A stretch of 64,000 nucleotides of DNA from Streptomyces barkulensis (GTDB taxonomy: Bacteria > Actinomycetota > Actinomycetes > Streptomycetales > Streptomycetaceae), in assembly GCF_002843305.1 (NCBI RefSeq), contig NZ_PGSG01000029.1, forward strand, positions 62,001-126,000, written 5' to 3'. Made by a program: the position numbers and the translations under genes. Under the pieces are notes generated by a model, which was not told the DNA's origin, did no database searches, and saw nothing but the letters and a program-made list of their open reading frames with translations. This document shows, one piece after another, positions 20,400 to 29,372 of this stretch; positions within the stretch are counted from its first letter, which is position 1, and every line of letters starts with the position of its first letter.

Positions 20400-23204
20400 A
20401 TGCGGACGTCGAGCGAGCCTGCCTACCCCGCCCACTGGGAAGCCGATGTGGTACTGCGCGACGGCGGTACGGCCCGGGTCCGCCCCATCACGCCCGACGA
20501 CGCCGAGCGCCTGGTCGGCTTCTACGAGCAGGTCTCCGACCAGTCGAAGTACTACCGCTTCTTCGCCCCCTACCCCCGGCTCTCCGACCGCGACGTACGC
20601 CGCTTCACCCACCACGACTACGTCGACCGGGTCGGCCTGGCCGCCATCGTCGGCGACGAGTTCATCGCCACCGTCCGCTACGACCGCATAGACGCCACCG
20701 GCCGCCCCGCCTCCCTGCCCGCCGACGAGGCCGAGGTCGCCTTCCTCGTCCGCGACGACCACCAGGGCCGCGGGGTCGGCTCCGCCCTGCTGGAGCACAT
20801 CGCCGCCTGCGCCCGCGAGCGCGGGGTGCGCCGCTTCGTCGCCGAGGTCCTGCCCGCCAACACCAAGATGGTCAAGGTCTTCACGGACGCCGGCTACTCC
20901 CAGAAGCGCAGCTTCGAGGACGGCGCGGTCCACCTCACCTTCGGCATCGAACCGACCGAGCAGTCCCTGGCGGTCATGCGGGCCCGCGAGCAGCGTGCCG
21001 AGGCCCGGTCCGTGCAGCGGCTGCTGTCCCCCGGCGTGGTCGCCGTCATCGGCGCCAGCCGTAACCCGGGCGGGGCCGGGCGCACCGTCCTGGAGAGCCT
21101 GCGCGCGGCCGGTTTCACCGGCCGCGTCCACGCCGTCAACCGCGCGCTGGAGGAGGGACGCGCCGAGATCGACTCGGTGCCCGCCCACCGCTCGGTGCGC
21201 GACATCCCCGAACCCGTCGACCTCGCCGTCGTCGCCGTCCCCGCCGGGGAGGTGCCCGGGGTGGTCGACGAGTGCGGCGGGCGGGGCGTGCAGGGGCTGG
21301 TCGTCCTCTCCGCCGACTTCGGCCGCGACGCGCAGCGCGAACTGGTGCGGCAGGCCCGCTCGTACGGGATGCGCATCATCGGGCCCAACGCCTTCGGACT
21401 GATCAACACCGCCCCGGAGGTCCGGCTCAACGCCACCCTGTCGCCCGAGACGCCCGAGCGCGGCCGCATCGGGCTGTTCACCCAGTCCGGGGCCATCGGC
21501 ATCGCCGTGCTCGCCGGACTGCACCGCCGCGGCCGGGGGGCCGGCGGCGTCTCCACCTTCGTCTCGGCCGGCAACCGCGCCGACGTCTCCGGCAACGACG
21601 TGCTCCAGTACTGGGATGACGACCCCGACACCGACGTCGTCCTGATGTACCTGGAGTCCTTCGGCAACCCCAGGAAGTTCAACCGCCTGGCCCGGCGCAC
21701 CGCCGCCCGCAAGCCGATCGTCGTGGTCAAGGGCGCCCGCCACAACGCCAGCGCCCCGCCGCCCGGCCACGCCGTCCCGGCCGGCCGCACACCCGACGCC
21801 ACGGTCTCCTCGCTGCTGCGGCAGGCCGGGGTCATCCGCGTCGACACCGTCACCGAACTCGTCGACGCCGGCGTGCTGCTGGCCACCCAGCCGCTGCCCG
21901 CCGGCCCGCGGGTGGGCATCCTGGGCAACGCCGAGTCGTTGTGCCTGCTCACCTACGACGCCTGCCTGGCCCGGGGCCTGCGCCCGCAGCCCGTCACCGA
22001 CCTGACCACCGAGGCCGGCCCCGAGGACTTCCGGCGGGCCCTGGCCGCCACCCTCGCCGACCCGGCCACCGACGCCGTCGTGGTCACCGCCATCCCCTGG
22101 GTGGACGGCAGCCACGGCGCGGGGGACGCGACCCTGCTGGCCGAGGCGCTGGCCCGGGCGCTGCGCGAGCCGGACGGCGGCGCGACCGGCGGCGCGGGCG
22201 GTGGTGAGGACGGCGGCCGCGGCGGCGCGGAAGCCGCGAGCGCCCCGGCCAAACCGGTGGTCGTGGTCCATCTGGCCATCGAGGGCCTGGACGCCGCCCT
22301 CGCCGAGCACCGCCTGCCCGCCTACCCCGCCCCCGAGCGCGCCGTGGACGCCCTGTCGGAGGCTGTCCGCTACGCGCAGTGGCGGCGGGAGGCGGCCGAC
22401 CCCGGCCGGGTGCCCGAGTACGACGACATCGACGAGGCTTCCGCCGCCGCCCTGCTGACCCGGGTGCGCGAACCGGACCGCGGCACGCTCCGCAGTACCC
22501 CTCTGAGCGGTGAGGAGACGGCCGAACTGCTGGGCCACTACGGCGTGTCGGTGCAGCCAGTCCTGCCCGCGCCCGACGCCCGCGCGGCCCGCGCCGCCGC
22601 GAAGAGGCTGGGCTATCCCGTGGCCCTGAAGACCACCGCCCCCCATCTGCGCCACCGCTCCGATCTGGGAGGCGTACGGCTGGACATCGGCAGCGAGGCC
22701 GGACTGCGGCGCGCCTACGCCAGGATGACCGAACAGCTGGGCGAGCCCGCCGAGTTGCGGCCCGTCATCCAGGCCATGGCGCCCCGCGGCGTGGACACCG
22801 CGGTGAAGGCCACCGTCGACCCCGCCATCGGCGCGGTGCTCTCCTTCGGACTGGCCGGCCCGCCCTCGGAACTGCTGGGCGACGTCGCCCACCGGCTCGT
22901 CCCCGTCACCGACCGGGACGCGGCCGGACTGGTCCGCTCCATCCGCTCCGCGCCCGTGCTGTTCGGCTGGCGCGGCGCCCAGCCGGTGGACACCGGTGCC
23001 CTGGAGGAGCTGCTGCTGCGCGTCTCCCGGCTGGTCGAGGACCATCCCGAGGTGGTCTCCGTCGACCTGGAACCGGTGGTCGTCGCCGCCCGCGGGCTGA
23101 CCGTCCTGGACGCGGCCGTCCGCGTCGCCGAGCCGCCCGCGCCCTTCGGCACGGCCCATCCGGCCTGGGCCGACCTCGGCCCCCGCCGCCTGCCCGCGTA
23201 CTGA
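20400..23204 (+). CDS. GNAT acetyltransferase fused to ADP-forming acyl-CoA synthetase-like domains (Pat-type)
   Basis: A 934-aa fusion. Residues about 12-195 are a GNAT domain with the acetyl-CoA loop DHQGRGVGSALLEH. About 205-680 is a CoA-binding/ligase region (GVVAVIGASRNPGGAGRTV; GPNAFGLINTAP; FTQSGAIGIAVL), and the C-terminal about 690-930 is an ATP-grasp part (LGYPVALKTTAPHLRHRSD). This is the architecture of actinobacterial protein lysine acetyltransferases of the Pat family with the GNAT domain at the N-terminus; these modify acyl-CoA synthetases. A glycine/alanine-rich insert interrupts the middle at about 595-615. Acetyltransferase activity is expected; activity of the synthetase part is uncertain in this family. 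Confidence 0.88.
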   Translation: MRTSSEPAYPAHWEADVVLRDGGTARVRPITPDDAERLVGFYEQVSDQSKYYRFFAPYPRLSDRDVRRFTHHDYVDRVGLAAIVGDEFIATVRYDRIDATGRPASLPADEAEVAFLVRDDHQGRGVGSALLEHIAACARERGVRRFVAEVLPANTKMVKVFTDAGYSQKRSFEDGAVHLTFGIEPTEQSLAVMRAREQRAEARSVQRLLSPGVVAVIGASRNPGGAGRTVLESLRAAGFTGRVHAVNRALEEGRAEIDSVPAHRSVRDIPEPVDLAVVAVPAGEVPGVVDECGGRGVQGLVVLSADFGRDAQRELVRQARSYGMRIIGPNAFGLINTAPEVRLNATLSPETPERGRIGLFTQSGAIGIAVLAGLHRRGRGAGGVSTFVSAGNRADVSGNDVLQYWDDDPDTDVVLMYLESFGNPRKFNRLARRTAARKPIVVVKGARHNASAPPPGHAVPAGRTPDATVSSLLRQAGVIRVDTVTELVDAGVLLATQPLPAGPRVGILGNAESLCLLTYDACLARGLRPQPVTDLTTEAGPEDFRRALAATLADPATDAVVVTAIPWVDGSHGAGDATLLAEALARALREPDGGATGGAGGGEDGGRGGAEAASAPAKPVVVVHLAIEGLDAALAEHRLPAYPAPERAVDALSEAVRYAQWRREAADPGRVPEYDDIDEASAAALLTRVREPDRGTLRSTPLSGEETAELLGHYGVSVQPVLPAPDARAARAAAKRLGYPVALKTTAPHLRHRSDLGGVRLDIGSEAGLRRAYARMTEQLGEPAELRPVIQAMAPRGVDTAVKATVDPAIGAVLSFGLAGPPSELLGDVAHRLVPVTDRDAAGLVRSIRSAPVLFGWRGAQPVDTGALEELLLRVSRLVEDHPEVVSVDLEPVVVAARGLTVLDAAVRVAEPPAPFGTAHPAWADLGPRRLPAY

Positions 23205-23219
23205 GCCGCCCGGTCCCCG

Positions 23220-23225
23220 TAGGAT
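23220..23225 (+). promoter_or_regulatory. TAGGAT -10 box, leaderless start
   Basis: TAGGAT ends 7 nt before the ATG at 23233, suggesting that the DUF5998 gene is transcribed from its own start codon despite following the acetyltransferase gene by only 28 bp. Confidence 0.45.
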
Positions 23226-23232
23226 GGGCCGC

Positions 23233-23826
23233 ATGGCGAAGACCGGTACGACGACCCAGGGGCTGCGCACGGCCATCGAGCGCAGCGGCTACTACCCGGC
23301 TCTCGTGGCCGAGGCGGTCGAGTCCGCCGTGGGCGGCGAGCCCGTCTCCTCGTACGTGGTCCACCAGGAGACGACCTTCGACTCCAACGAGGTCCGCCGC
23401 CACGTCACGGTGCTGGTGCTCACCGACACCCGGTTCATCGTCAGCCACACCGACGAGCAGCCCGCCGACGGCACATCCCCCTCGCCGTACGCCACCACCT
23501 CCACCGAGTCGGTGAAGCTGGAGCGGATCTCCTCGGTCGTCCTCAGCCGCGTCGTCGCCAACCCCGAGTCGTACACCCCCGGCACCCTGCCGCGCGAGGT
23601 CGTCCTCACCATCGGCTGGGGCGCCGTCTCCCGCCTCGACATGGAGCCCGCCAACTGCGGCGACCCCAACTGCGAGGCCGACCACGGCTACACCGGCTCC
23701 CTGACCGCCGACGACCTCTCGCTGCGCGTCAGCGAGGCGGGCGACGGACCGGACACCGTCCGCCAGGCGCTCACCTTCGCGCAGGCGCTGTCCGAGGCCA
23801 CCACGGCGACCGCCGGCGCCCGCTGA
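23233..23826 (+). CDS. DUF5998 family protein
   Basis: A 197-aa protein of the actinobacterial DUF5998 family. Conserved blocks are ALVAEAVESAVGGEPV, SYVVHQETTFDSNEV and IGWGAVSRLDMEPANCGDPNCEADHGY. The C-x4-C-x3-H arrangement in the last block may bind a metal. No signal peptide or membrane segment is visible. ATG 23233 is preferred over ATG 23224 because TAGGAT lies 7 nt upstream. Its stop overlaps the start of the phosphodiesterase gene by one base (TGATG), so the two are translationally coupled and probably act together. The role is unknown. Confidence 0.82.
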   Translation: MAKTGTTTQGLRTAIERSGYYPALVAEAVESAVGGEPVSSYVVHQETTFDSNEVRRHVTVLVLTDTRFIVSHTDEQPADGTSPSPYATTSTESVKLERISSVVLSRVVANPESYTPGTLPREVVLTIGWGAVSRLDMEPANCGDPNCEADHGYTGSLTADDLSLRVSEAGDGPDTVRQALTFAQALSEATTATAGAR

Positions 23827-25025
23827 TGGTCCAGTCCCTCCCGCACGGTCCGGCCGCCCACGAACCGGCCCCGCTGGATCCGCGCACCGCGCCCGTGCCG
23901 CGCTACGGCGACGCCTCGCTGGCCGATCTGCTGCCCGCCGTCGCCGCCGGGCAGGGGGTGCCCGGACTGTCCTCGGGCCTGGAGCTGGAGCCCGCCGACC
24001 GGGTGTGCGTCTTCCTGGTGGACGGCATGGGCTGGGAGCTGCTGGCCGCCCATCCCGGCGAGGCCCCCTTCCTGGCCTCCCTGCTGGCCGGCTCCCGCGG
24101 CGGCACCGGGCGGCCCCTCACCGCGGGCTTCCCCTCCACCACCGCCACCTCGCTCGCCTCCGTGGGCACCGGCCAGGTGCCCGGCGCCCACGGACTGCCC
24201 GGCTACACCGTGCTCGACCCGGCCACCGGCGAGCTGATGAACCAGCTGCGCTGGCAGCCGTGGACCGACCCGTACCAGTGGCAGCCGTATCCCACCGTCT
24301 TCCGGCTCGCCGACGCCGCCGGCGTCGCCACCTGCCAGGTCACCGCCCCGCACTTCGAGCACACCCCGCTCACGAAGATCGCCCTGTCGGGAGGCTCCTT
24401 CCTCGGCCGGCTGTCGGCCGAGGACCGCATGGACCTCGCCGCCGAGCGGCTGGGCTCGGCCGGCCGCACGCTGGTCTACACGTACTACGCCGAACTCGAC
24501 GGCAGCGGCCACCGCCACGGCGTGGACTCCGACGCCTGGCGCGGCCAGCTGATGTACGTCGACCGCCTCGCCCAGCGCCTGGCCGAGCAGCTCCCGCCGC
24601 GCTCCGCGCTCTACGTCACCGCCGACCACGGCATGGTGGACGTCCCGCGGGATCCGGACGCCCGCTACGACTTCGACCACGACTGGGAACTGCGCGCGGG
24701 CGTCGCACGGCTGGGAGGCGAGGGCCGGGCCCGCCACCTGTACGCCGTGCCCGGCGCGACCGGGGACGTCCACGCCGTCTGGCGCGAGGTCCTGGCGGAC
24801 CGGGCGTGGGTGGCCACCCGGGACGAGGCGATCGAACTGGGCTGGTTCGGGCCACGTGTCGACGACCGGGTGCGCGGTCGGATCGGCGACGTGGTGGCCG
24901 CGATGAGCGACACGGCCGCCGTCGTCGCCACCGAGACCGAGCCCAACGAGTCCGAACTGATCGGCATGCACGGCTCGATGACCCCCGCCGAGCAACTGGT
25001 CCCCCTGCTGGAAGTCCGCACCTAG
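23826..25025 (+). CDS. Alkaline-phosphatase superfamily phosphodiesterase/nucleotide pyrophosphatase
   Basis: A 399-aa enzyme of the type I phosphodiesterase/nucleotide pyrophosphatase group. The metal and nucleophile motifs are present: FLVDGMGWE (about 60-68), the FPSTTATSLASVGTG nucleophile loop with Thr/Ser (about 101-115), HGLPGYTVLDP, YYAELDGSGHRHG (about 219-231) and TADHGMVD (about 261-268), with the usual late metal histidine in MHGSM. It should hydrolyse phosphodiester or pyrophosphate bonds using two Zn or Mn ions. No signal peptide is seen, so it is cytoplasmic. The substrate is unknown. The start overlaps the DUF5998 stop. Confidence 0.87.
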   Translation: MVQSLPHGPAAHEPAPLDPRTAPVPRYGDASLADLLPAVAAGQGVPGLSSGLELEPADRVCVFLVDGMGWELLAAHPGEAPFLASLLAGSRGGTGRPLTAGFPSTTATSLASVGTGQVPGAHGLPGYTVLDPATGELMNQLRWQPWTDPYQWQPYPTVFRLADAAGVATCQVTAPHFEHTPLTKIALSGGSFLGRLSAEDRMDLAAERLGSAGRTLVYTYYAELDGSGHRHGVDSDAWRGQLMYVDRLAQRLAEQLPPRSALYVTADHGMVDVPRDPDARYDFDHDWELRAGVARLGGEGRARHLYAVPGATGDVHAVWREVLADRAWVATRDEAIELGWFGPRVDDRVRGRIGDVVAAMSDTAAVVATETEPNESELIGMHGSMTPAEQLVPLLEVRT

Positions 25026-25139
25026 CCCGGCGCCGCCGGACCTGCTGGATCCGTCCGCGGCCGCGCGCACCGGTTTGTCGCTCGCACCGCCCGCCCCCCC
25101 CAACGCCGACCGCCGACCGCCGAAAGGTTCCGCCTCCCC

Positions 25140-25826
25140 ATGCCCGAACTGGTCTTCTTCGCCGGAACGATGGACTGCGGGAAGAGCACCCTCGCACTCC
25201 AGATCCAGCACAACCGCTCGGCGCGGGGACTGTCGGGGATGATCTTCACCCGCAACGACCGGGCGGGGGAGGGACGGCTCTCCTCAAGGCTCGGTCTGGT
25301 CACCGAGGCCGTGGAGGCGGGCGAGGGCTTCGACTTCCACGCCCATCTGGTGCGGCACCTGACCTCCGGCGGGCGCACGGACTACGTGATCGCGGACGAG
25401 GCGCAGTTCCTCGACCCCGGGCAGGTCGACCAACTCGCCTGTGTCGTCGACGACCTGGGCATCGACGTCTTCGCCTTCGGCATCACCACCGACTTCCGCA
25501 CCAGGCTCTTCCCCGGCTCGCAGCGGCTGATCGAGCTGGCCGACCGGATCGAGTCCCTCCAGGTCGAGGCGCTGTGCTGGTGCGGCGCACGCGCCACCCA
25601 CAACGCCCGCACGGTCGGCGGCCGGATGGTCGTCGAAGGCGCCCAGGTCGTCGTCGGGGACGTCGCCGGCGAGCGGAGCGCCGCGGGGGAGGACGTCGGC
25701 TACGAGGTGCTGTGCCGGCGCCACCACCGGCGCCGGCTCACCGCCGCCACGGCCCGGGCGGGGGCGTTGTCCCCGGACGTACTGCCCGTGGACGGTGCGG
25801 ACGCCCCCGCCCTGCACCGCGGCTGA
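25140..25826 (+). CDS. tdk: Thymidine kinase (TK1 type)
   Basis: A 228-aa TK1-like thymidine kinase. The P-loop is GTMDCGKST (9-17), the DEAQF motif is the catalytic/Walker B element, and a Cys/His cluster (CWCGARATHN ... CRRHHRRR) is the zinc-binding lasso end. It phosphorylates thymidine with ATP in pyrimidine salvage. The C-terminus is about 20 residues longer than in enteric enzymes. The 114-bp gap after the phosphodiesterase gene has no terminator, so read-through is possible. Confidence 0.92.
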   Translation: MPELVFFAGTMDCGKSTLALQIQHNRSARGLSGMIFTRNDRAGEGRLSSRLGLVTEAVEAGEGFDFHAHLVRHLTSGGRTDYVIADEAQFLDPGQVDQLACVVDDLGIDVFAFGITTDFRTRLFPGSQRLIELADRIESLQVEALCWCGARATHNARTVGGRMVVEGAQVVVGDVAGERSAAGEDVGYEVLCRRHHRRRLTAATARAGALSPDVLPVDGADAPALHRG

Positions 25827-25859
25827 GCACCCCTCACGGGGCGCTTCCCGCAAGAGCCC

Positions 25860-26681
25860 TCACGAGCCCCGGCGACCCGTGTGGATCACCGCGAAGGGCG
25901 CGCCCTCGCGGTCGGCGACCCGCGCCGCCCGCCCGGACGGCGTGTCGTGCGGCGGCAGCAGGACGCGCCCGCCCAGCTCGGTCACCCGGCGCGCCGCCGC
26001 GTCGGTGTCGGCCACCTCGACGTACATCAGCCAGTGCGAGCCGCGGTCGTGCGGCAGCCCGTCGCCGATGCCGTGGATGCCGCCGACGATCCGGCCGTGC
26101 GCCGTCAGGGTGAGACGGTCCGGCTCCGCGTCCGCGCCGCCGGAACCGCCCGCACCCGGGTGCTCCCCGGCGGGCTCGGCCTCCAGACCGAACACCGTCT
26201 GGTAGAACTTCTCGACCGCCGACGCCCGGTGGGTGATCAGTTCGTTCCACACCACCGTGCCCGGGCCGCCGCCCATACGGGCCCCGGGCCGTGTGTCCGT
26301 CTGCCGTATCCCGAAGGAGGCCCCGGCCGGGTCCGCCGCGATGGCCACGCGCATCGTCCCCTCCATGTCCAGCGGCCCCACCCCGACCGTGCCGCCGCAC
26401 AGCCGGACCAGCTCCGCGGCCTTGTCGGCGTCGTCGGCGGACAGATACGGCAGCCAGGCGGGCAGGCACTGCCGCCCCCGCGGCATCTGGCCGATGCACG
26501 CGACCTCACTGCCGTCGAGCAGCGCGCGGAAGTGCGGGCCGGCCGACCCCGGCCCCGGGCCCTGCCGGTAGTCCCAGCCGAACAACTCGTGGTAGAACTC
26601 CTGGCTCGCCGCCGGGTCGTGGGCCAGCAGACTCAGCCAGGAGGGCGTGCCCGGAGCGTGTCGTGCCACTGCCTCGGTCAT
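25860..26681 (-). CDS. VOC-family protein with two glyoxalase-like domains
   Basis: A 273-aa protein of two vicinal-oxygen-chelate modules: about 12-125 (WLSLLAHDPAASQEFYHELFGW) and about 140-265 (VWNELITHRASAVEKFYQTVFGL). Tandem VOC modules form one metal-binding barrel. Such proteins range from dioxygenases to antibiotic-binding and resistance proteins; the sequence does not decide which. ATG 26681 follows GAGAGAAG by about 6 nt. It is convergent with tdk. A linker rich in Gly/Ala (about 172-182) separates substructures. Confidence 0.8.
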   Translation of the reverse strand: MTEAVARHAPGTPSWLSLLAHDPAASQEFYHELFGWDYRQGPGPGSAGPHFRALLDGSEVACIGQMPRGRQCLPAWLPYLSADDADKAAELVRLCGGTVGVGPLDMEGTMRVAIAADPAGASFGIRQTDTRPGARMGGGPGTVVWNELITHRASAVEKFYQTVFGLEAEPAGEHPGAGGSGGADAEPDRLTLTAHGRIVGGIHGIGDGLPHDRGSHWLMYVEVADTDAAARRVTELGGRVLLPPHDTPSGRAARVADREGAPFAVIHTGRRGS

Positions 26682-26932
26682 CTGTTCACTTCTCTCCTCG
26701 GGACCGTCGTCGATGCGGTCGTCCGGTGATCTTCCGTGCACTGTCGGTGGCCATGGTCTCATCCGGCGCCCATGCCGCGCACGGGGCCGTCCGGCCCGTG
26801 AGGAGGGCGAGGCGGCCCTCCGGGGAGAACGGCGGACATCTCGCCCAAAGCCCCCGCTCCGCACGCCGACACGGGCGGACCGCGCCGGGCGGAGGCGAGG
26901 ACATACGGGAACGGCCGCGCGAAGATACGGCC

Positions 26933-27808
26933 ATGGCAGTCATCGTCTCCCCTACTCAACTCGCGCGCGAACTCACCGGTTCGCCTTCCTCACCGCATAC
27001 CCCGCCCACGCTGCTCGATGTCCGCTGGGAGCTGACCGGGCCCTCCCGGCGCCCGGACTACGAGGCGGCGCACCTGCCCGGAGCCGTGTACGTCGACCTG
27101 GAGACCGAGCTGGCCGGTCCGGTGGGGGAGGGGACGGGGCGTCACCCGCTCCCGGATCCACAGGTGTTCGGGGCGGCCATGCGCCGGGCCGGGGTCCGCC
27201 AGGGGCACCCGGTGGTGGTCTACGACGGCGGCCGCGGATGGGCCGCCGCCCGCGCCTGGTGGCTGCTGCGCTGGACCGGCCACGAGGACGTACGGGTGCT
27301 GGACGGCGGTCTCGCGGCCTGGGAGGGCCCGCTGACCGGGGAGGTGCCACGGCCGCCCGAGGGCGACTTCACACCCCGGCCGGGCTCGCTTCCCGTGCTC
27401 GACGCCGACGGCGCGGCGGCCCTGGCCCGCACCGGGGTGCTGCTCGACGCCCGCTCGGGCGAGCGCTACCGCGGCGAGGTCGAGCCGATCGACCGCGTCG
27501 CCGGACACATCCCGGGCGCGGTGTCGGCGCCCACCACCGAGAACACCACCCGAAGCGCCTCCTGGGACGCTTCCGGCAGTGCCCCCGGCGCTTTCCGGCC
27601 CGCCGCCGAACTGGCCGCCCGCTTCGCCGCACTGGGCATCGACGCGGACACCGAGGTCGGCGTCTACTGCGGCTCTGGGGTCTCCGCGGCCCACGAGATC
27701 CTGGCGCTGGCGGTCGCCGGCATCGACGCCGCGCTGTATCCGGGCTCCTGGTCGCAGTGGTCCGCCGACCCCGCCCGCCCGGTGGCCACGGGCCCCGAGC
27801 CGGGCTGA
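26933..27808 (+). CDS. Sulfurtransferase with two rhodanese domains
   Basis: A 291-aa thiosulfate/3-mercaptopyruvate sulfurtransferase. The N-terminal inactive rhodanese domain (about 5-135) has LLDVRWELTG and YEAAHLPGAVYVDLE. The C-terminal active domain (about 150-285) has LLDARSGERYRGEVEPID and the persulfide cysteine in VYCGSGVSA. The CGSGV loop favours a mercaptopyruvate-type active site. It transfers sulfane sulfur in the cytoplasm. The product begins at ATG 26933; upstream in-frame sequence is antisense to the VOC gene. A strong bidirectional hairpin separates it from sepH. Confidence 0.9.
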   Translation: MAVIVSPTQLARELTGSPSSPHTPPTLLDVRWELTGPSRRPDYEAAHLPGAVYVDLETELAGPVGEGTGRHPLPDPQVFGAAMRRAGVRQGHPVVVYDGGRGWAAARAWWLLRWTGHEDVRVLDGGLAAWEGPLTGEVPRPPEGDFTPRPGSLPVLDADGAAALARTGVLLDARSGERYRGEVEPIDRVAGHIPGAVSAPTTENTTRSASWDASGSAPGAFRPAAELAARFAALGIDADTEVGVYCGSGVSAAHEILALAVAGIDAALYPGSWSQWSADPARPVATGPEPG

Positions 27809-27827
27809 GGGGCGGGCCGCCGCACAC

Positions 27828-27866
27828 GCCGAAGGGCGGCGGGGCCCGGCCCCGCCGCCCTTCGGC
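27828..27866. terminator. Bidirectional terminator between sulfurtransferase gene and sepH
   Basis: GCCGAAGGGCGGCGGGGCC (27828-27846) is perfectly complementary to 27848-27866; in practice the top few pairs form the loop. It ends one base before the sepH stop. Confidence 0.88.
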
Positions 27867-28895
27867 CTACTCCTGTTTCTTGCGGCGCGTGCCGAAGACG
27901 ATCTCGTCCCAGCTGGGGACCGCCGCACGGCGGCCCGGGCGGACGCCGTCCGCCTCGGCCTGGCGGTCGGTGCTGCCCGTGAGCCGGTCGCGGTGGCCCG
28001 CCACCGAGCGCGGCATGAGCACATCGGCGTAGGCCGCCCCCGCGCTCGCCGCGGGAGCGGGCGGCTCCACCGCCTCCGGCTCCTCGGTCTCGTCCTCCGG
28101 CGTGCCGTCGGGAGAGGGGGACTGCTCCGGCACCACCAGATCGCCCCGGAAGCTGGGCACCGCCTCCAGCAGGCTGGTCAGCGAGTCCCGCTCGACACCC
28201 CCGTCCTGGTCCGCGGCCTCCGGCGGATCGGACTCGGAGGCGTCGGAACGCTCCGTCCGGTCGAAGCGGTCGCGCGGCAGCCGCGCGATGCGCGGCACGA
28301 ACGGGAAGCTCGGCTCGGGGGTGTCGTCGCTCTCGCCGATCAGCGCCCGCGCCTCGTCGTCCACGGCCTGCACCAACCGCCGCGGCGGATCGTACGTCCA
28401 GCTCGCCGAGTGCGGCTCGCCGGCCACCCGGTAGACGAGCAGCACCTCCCAGGTGCCGTCGTCCCGGCGCCAGGAGTCCCACTGCACCGTGTCCTTGTCG
28501 GCGCCGCGCAGCATCAGCCGCTCGGCCACGGCCTCGCCGAGCTGCGGGCCGGTGCTCTCGCCGGGGCGGCGCACCGGTGTCTTGCGGGCCCGCTCGGCCA
28601 TGAACGCGCGCTCGGCGAGCACCGGCCCCTCGAACCGCCGTACCCGGTCCACGGGGATGCCGGCGAGCTGGGCGACCTCCTCGGCGGTGGCTCCGGCCCG
28701 TATGCGGGCCTGGATGTCGCGGGGGCGCAGATGGCTCTCGACCTCGATCTCGATCTGGCCGAGCCTGGCGCGGTCGTTGCGGACGGCGGCGCGCAGCCGC
28801 TCGTCGATCGGAAGTGTGTACTCCGTGTTGTCGGCAGCCTTGAGCACCAGCCGTGTGCCGTCGTTGCTGACGGCCACGACACGCAGTTCGGGCAT
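27867..28895 (-). CDS. sepH: Septation protein SepH
   Basis: A 342-aa protein. The conserved N-terminal SepH/DUF3071 region (about 1-110) reads MPELRVVAVSNDGTRLVLK and contains a helix-turn-helix-like segment (RIRAGATAEEVAQLAGIPVDRVRRFEGPV). A long acidic, disordered middle follows, and the short C-terminal motif AVPSWDEIVFGTRRKK closes the protein. In Streptomyces SepH binds FtsZ and stimulates assembly during sporulation septation (established knowledge). ATG 28895 has GGGAGG 5-6 nt upstream. Its upstream region is a 477-bp gap. Confidence 0.93.
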   Translation of the reverse strand: MPELRVVAVSNDGTRLVLKAADNTEYTLPIDERLRAAVRNDRARLGQIEIEVESHLRPRDIQARIRAGATAEEVAQLAGIPVDRVRRFEGPVLAERAFMAERARKTPVRRPGESTGPQLGEAVAERLMLRGADKDTVQWDSWRRDDGTWEVLLVYRVAGEPHSASWTYDPPRRLVQAVDDEARALIGESDDTPEPSFPFVPRIARLPRDRFDRTERSDASESDPPEAADQDGGVERDSLTSLLEAVPSFRGDLVVPEQSPSPDGTPEDETEEPEAVEPPAPAASAGAAYADVLMPRSVAGHRDRLTGSTDRQAEADGVRPGRRAAVPSWDEIVFGTRRKKQE

Positions 28896-29372
28896 GGGAA
28901 CCTCCCGGGTGGTGCCTGCCGACGTCACGTGCGTCGCTGCTCCCGCTGGACGAGTGTGACGTGCCCGGGCGCAGCCTGCCACAACCTTGCCGACCTGCCC
29001 GGCGTGTCGGGCCCGCGCCCTGATCCGCCACTGTGGCACGGTTGCCTGTTGACCACGGAAAGTGACCGGGGTGGTGACTGTCCGTGGTACCGGCTGACCG
29101 GGGCCGGGGTCAGGGCTCGCCACACTACTCCATTGGGGCCACGCCGTTGGATCGGCACGCCGCCCAAGTTCTCACAGCGCCGGGGAGTTGAACACCGCGC
29201 CGGCCGTAAAAAGACGGCATCGAAGGTGTGGATCTTCACGGAATCCGCCGAAACGGAACCACCACCTTGGCCGGAAACCGCCTAGCGGGGGCGGAGGGGA
29301 AGATACGTGCGACCCGGTCCGGTAGGGGGACGGCCGGGGCGGCGGGCTGACGGCGGCGGGCCGGCGCCCGGA
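28896..29372. other. 477-bp intergenic region upstream of sepH
   Basis: It separates sepH from the next minus-strand gene, which ends at 29373. It must hold the sepH promoter, but I see no clear -35/-10 pair. A 104-codon minus-strand frame in the gap lacks a ribosome site and a family resemblance and is not called. No repeats or RNA genes are recognised. Confidence 0.5.

Noticed and set aside
28925..29239. A possible 104-aa minus-strand gene upstream of sepH
   Set aside because: No ribosome site and no conserved features; the region is more likely promoter DNA.
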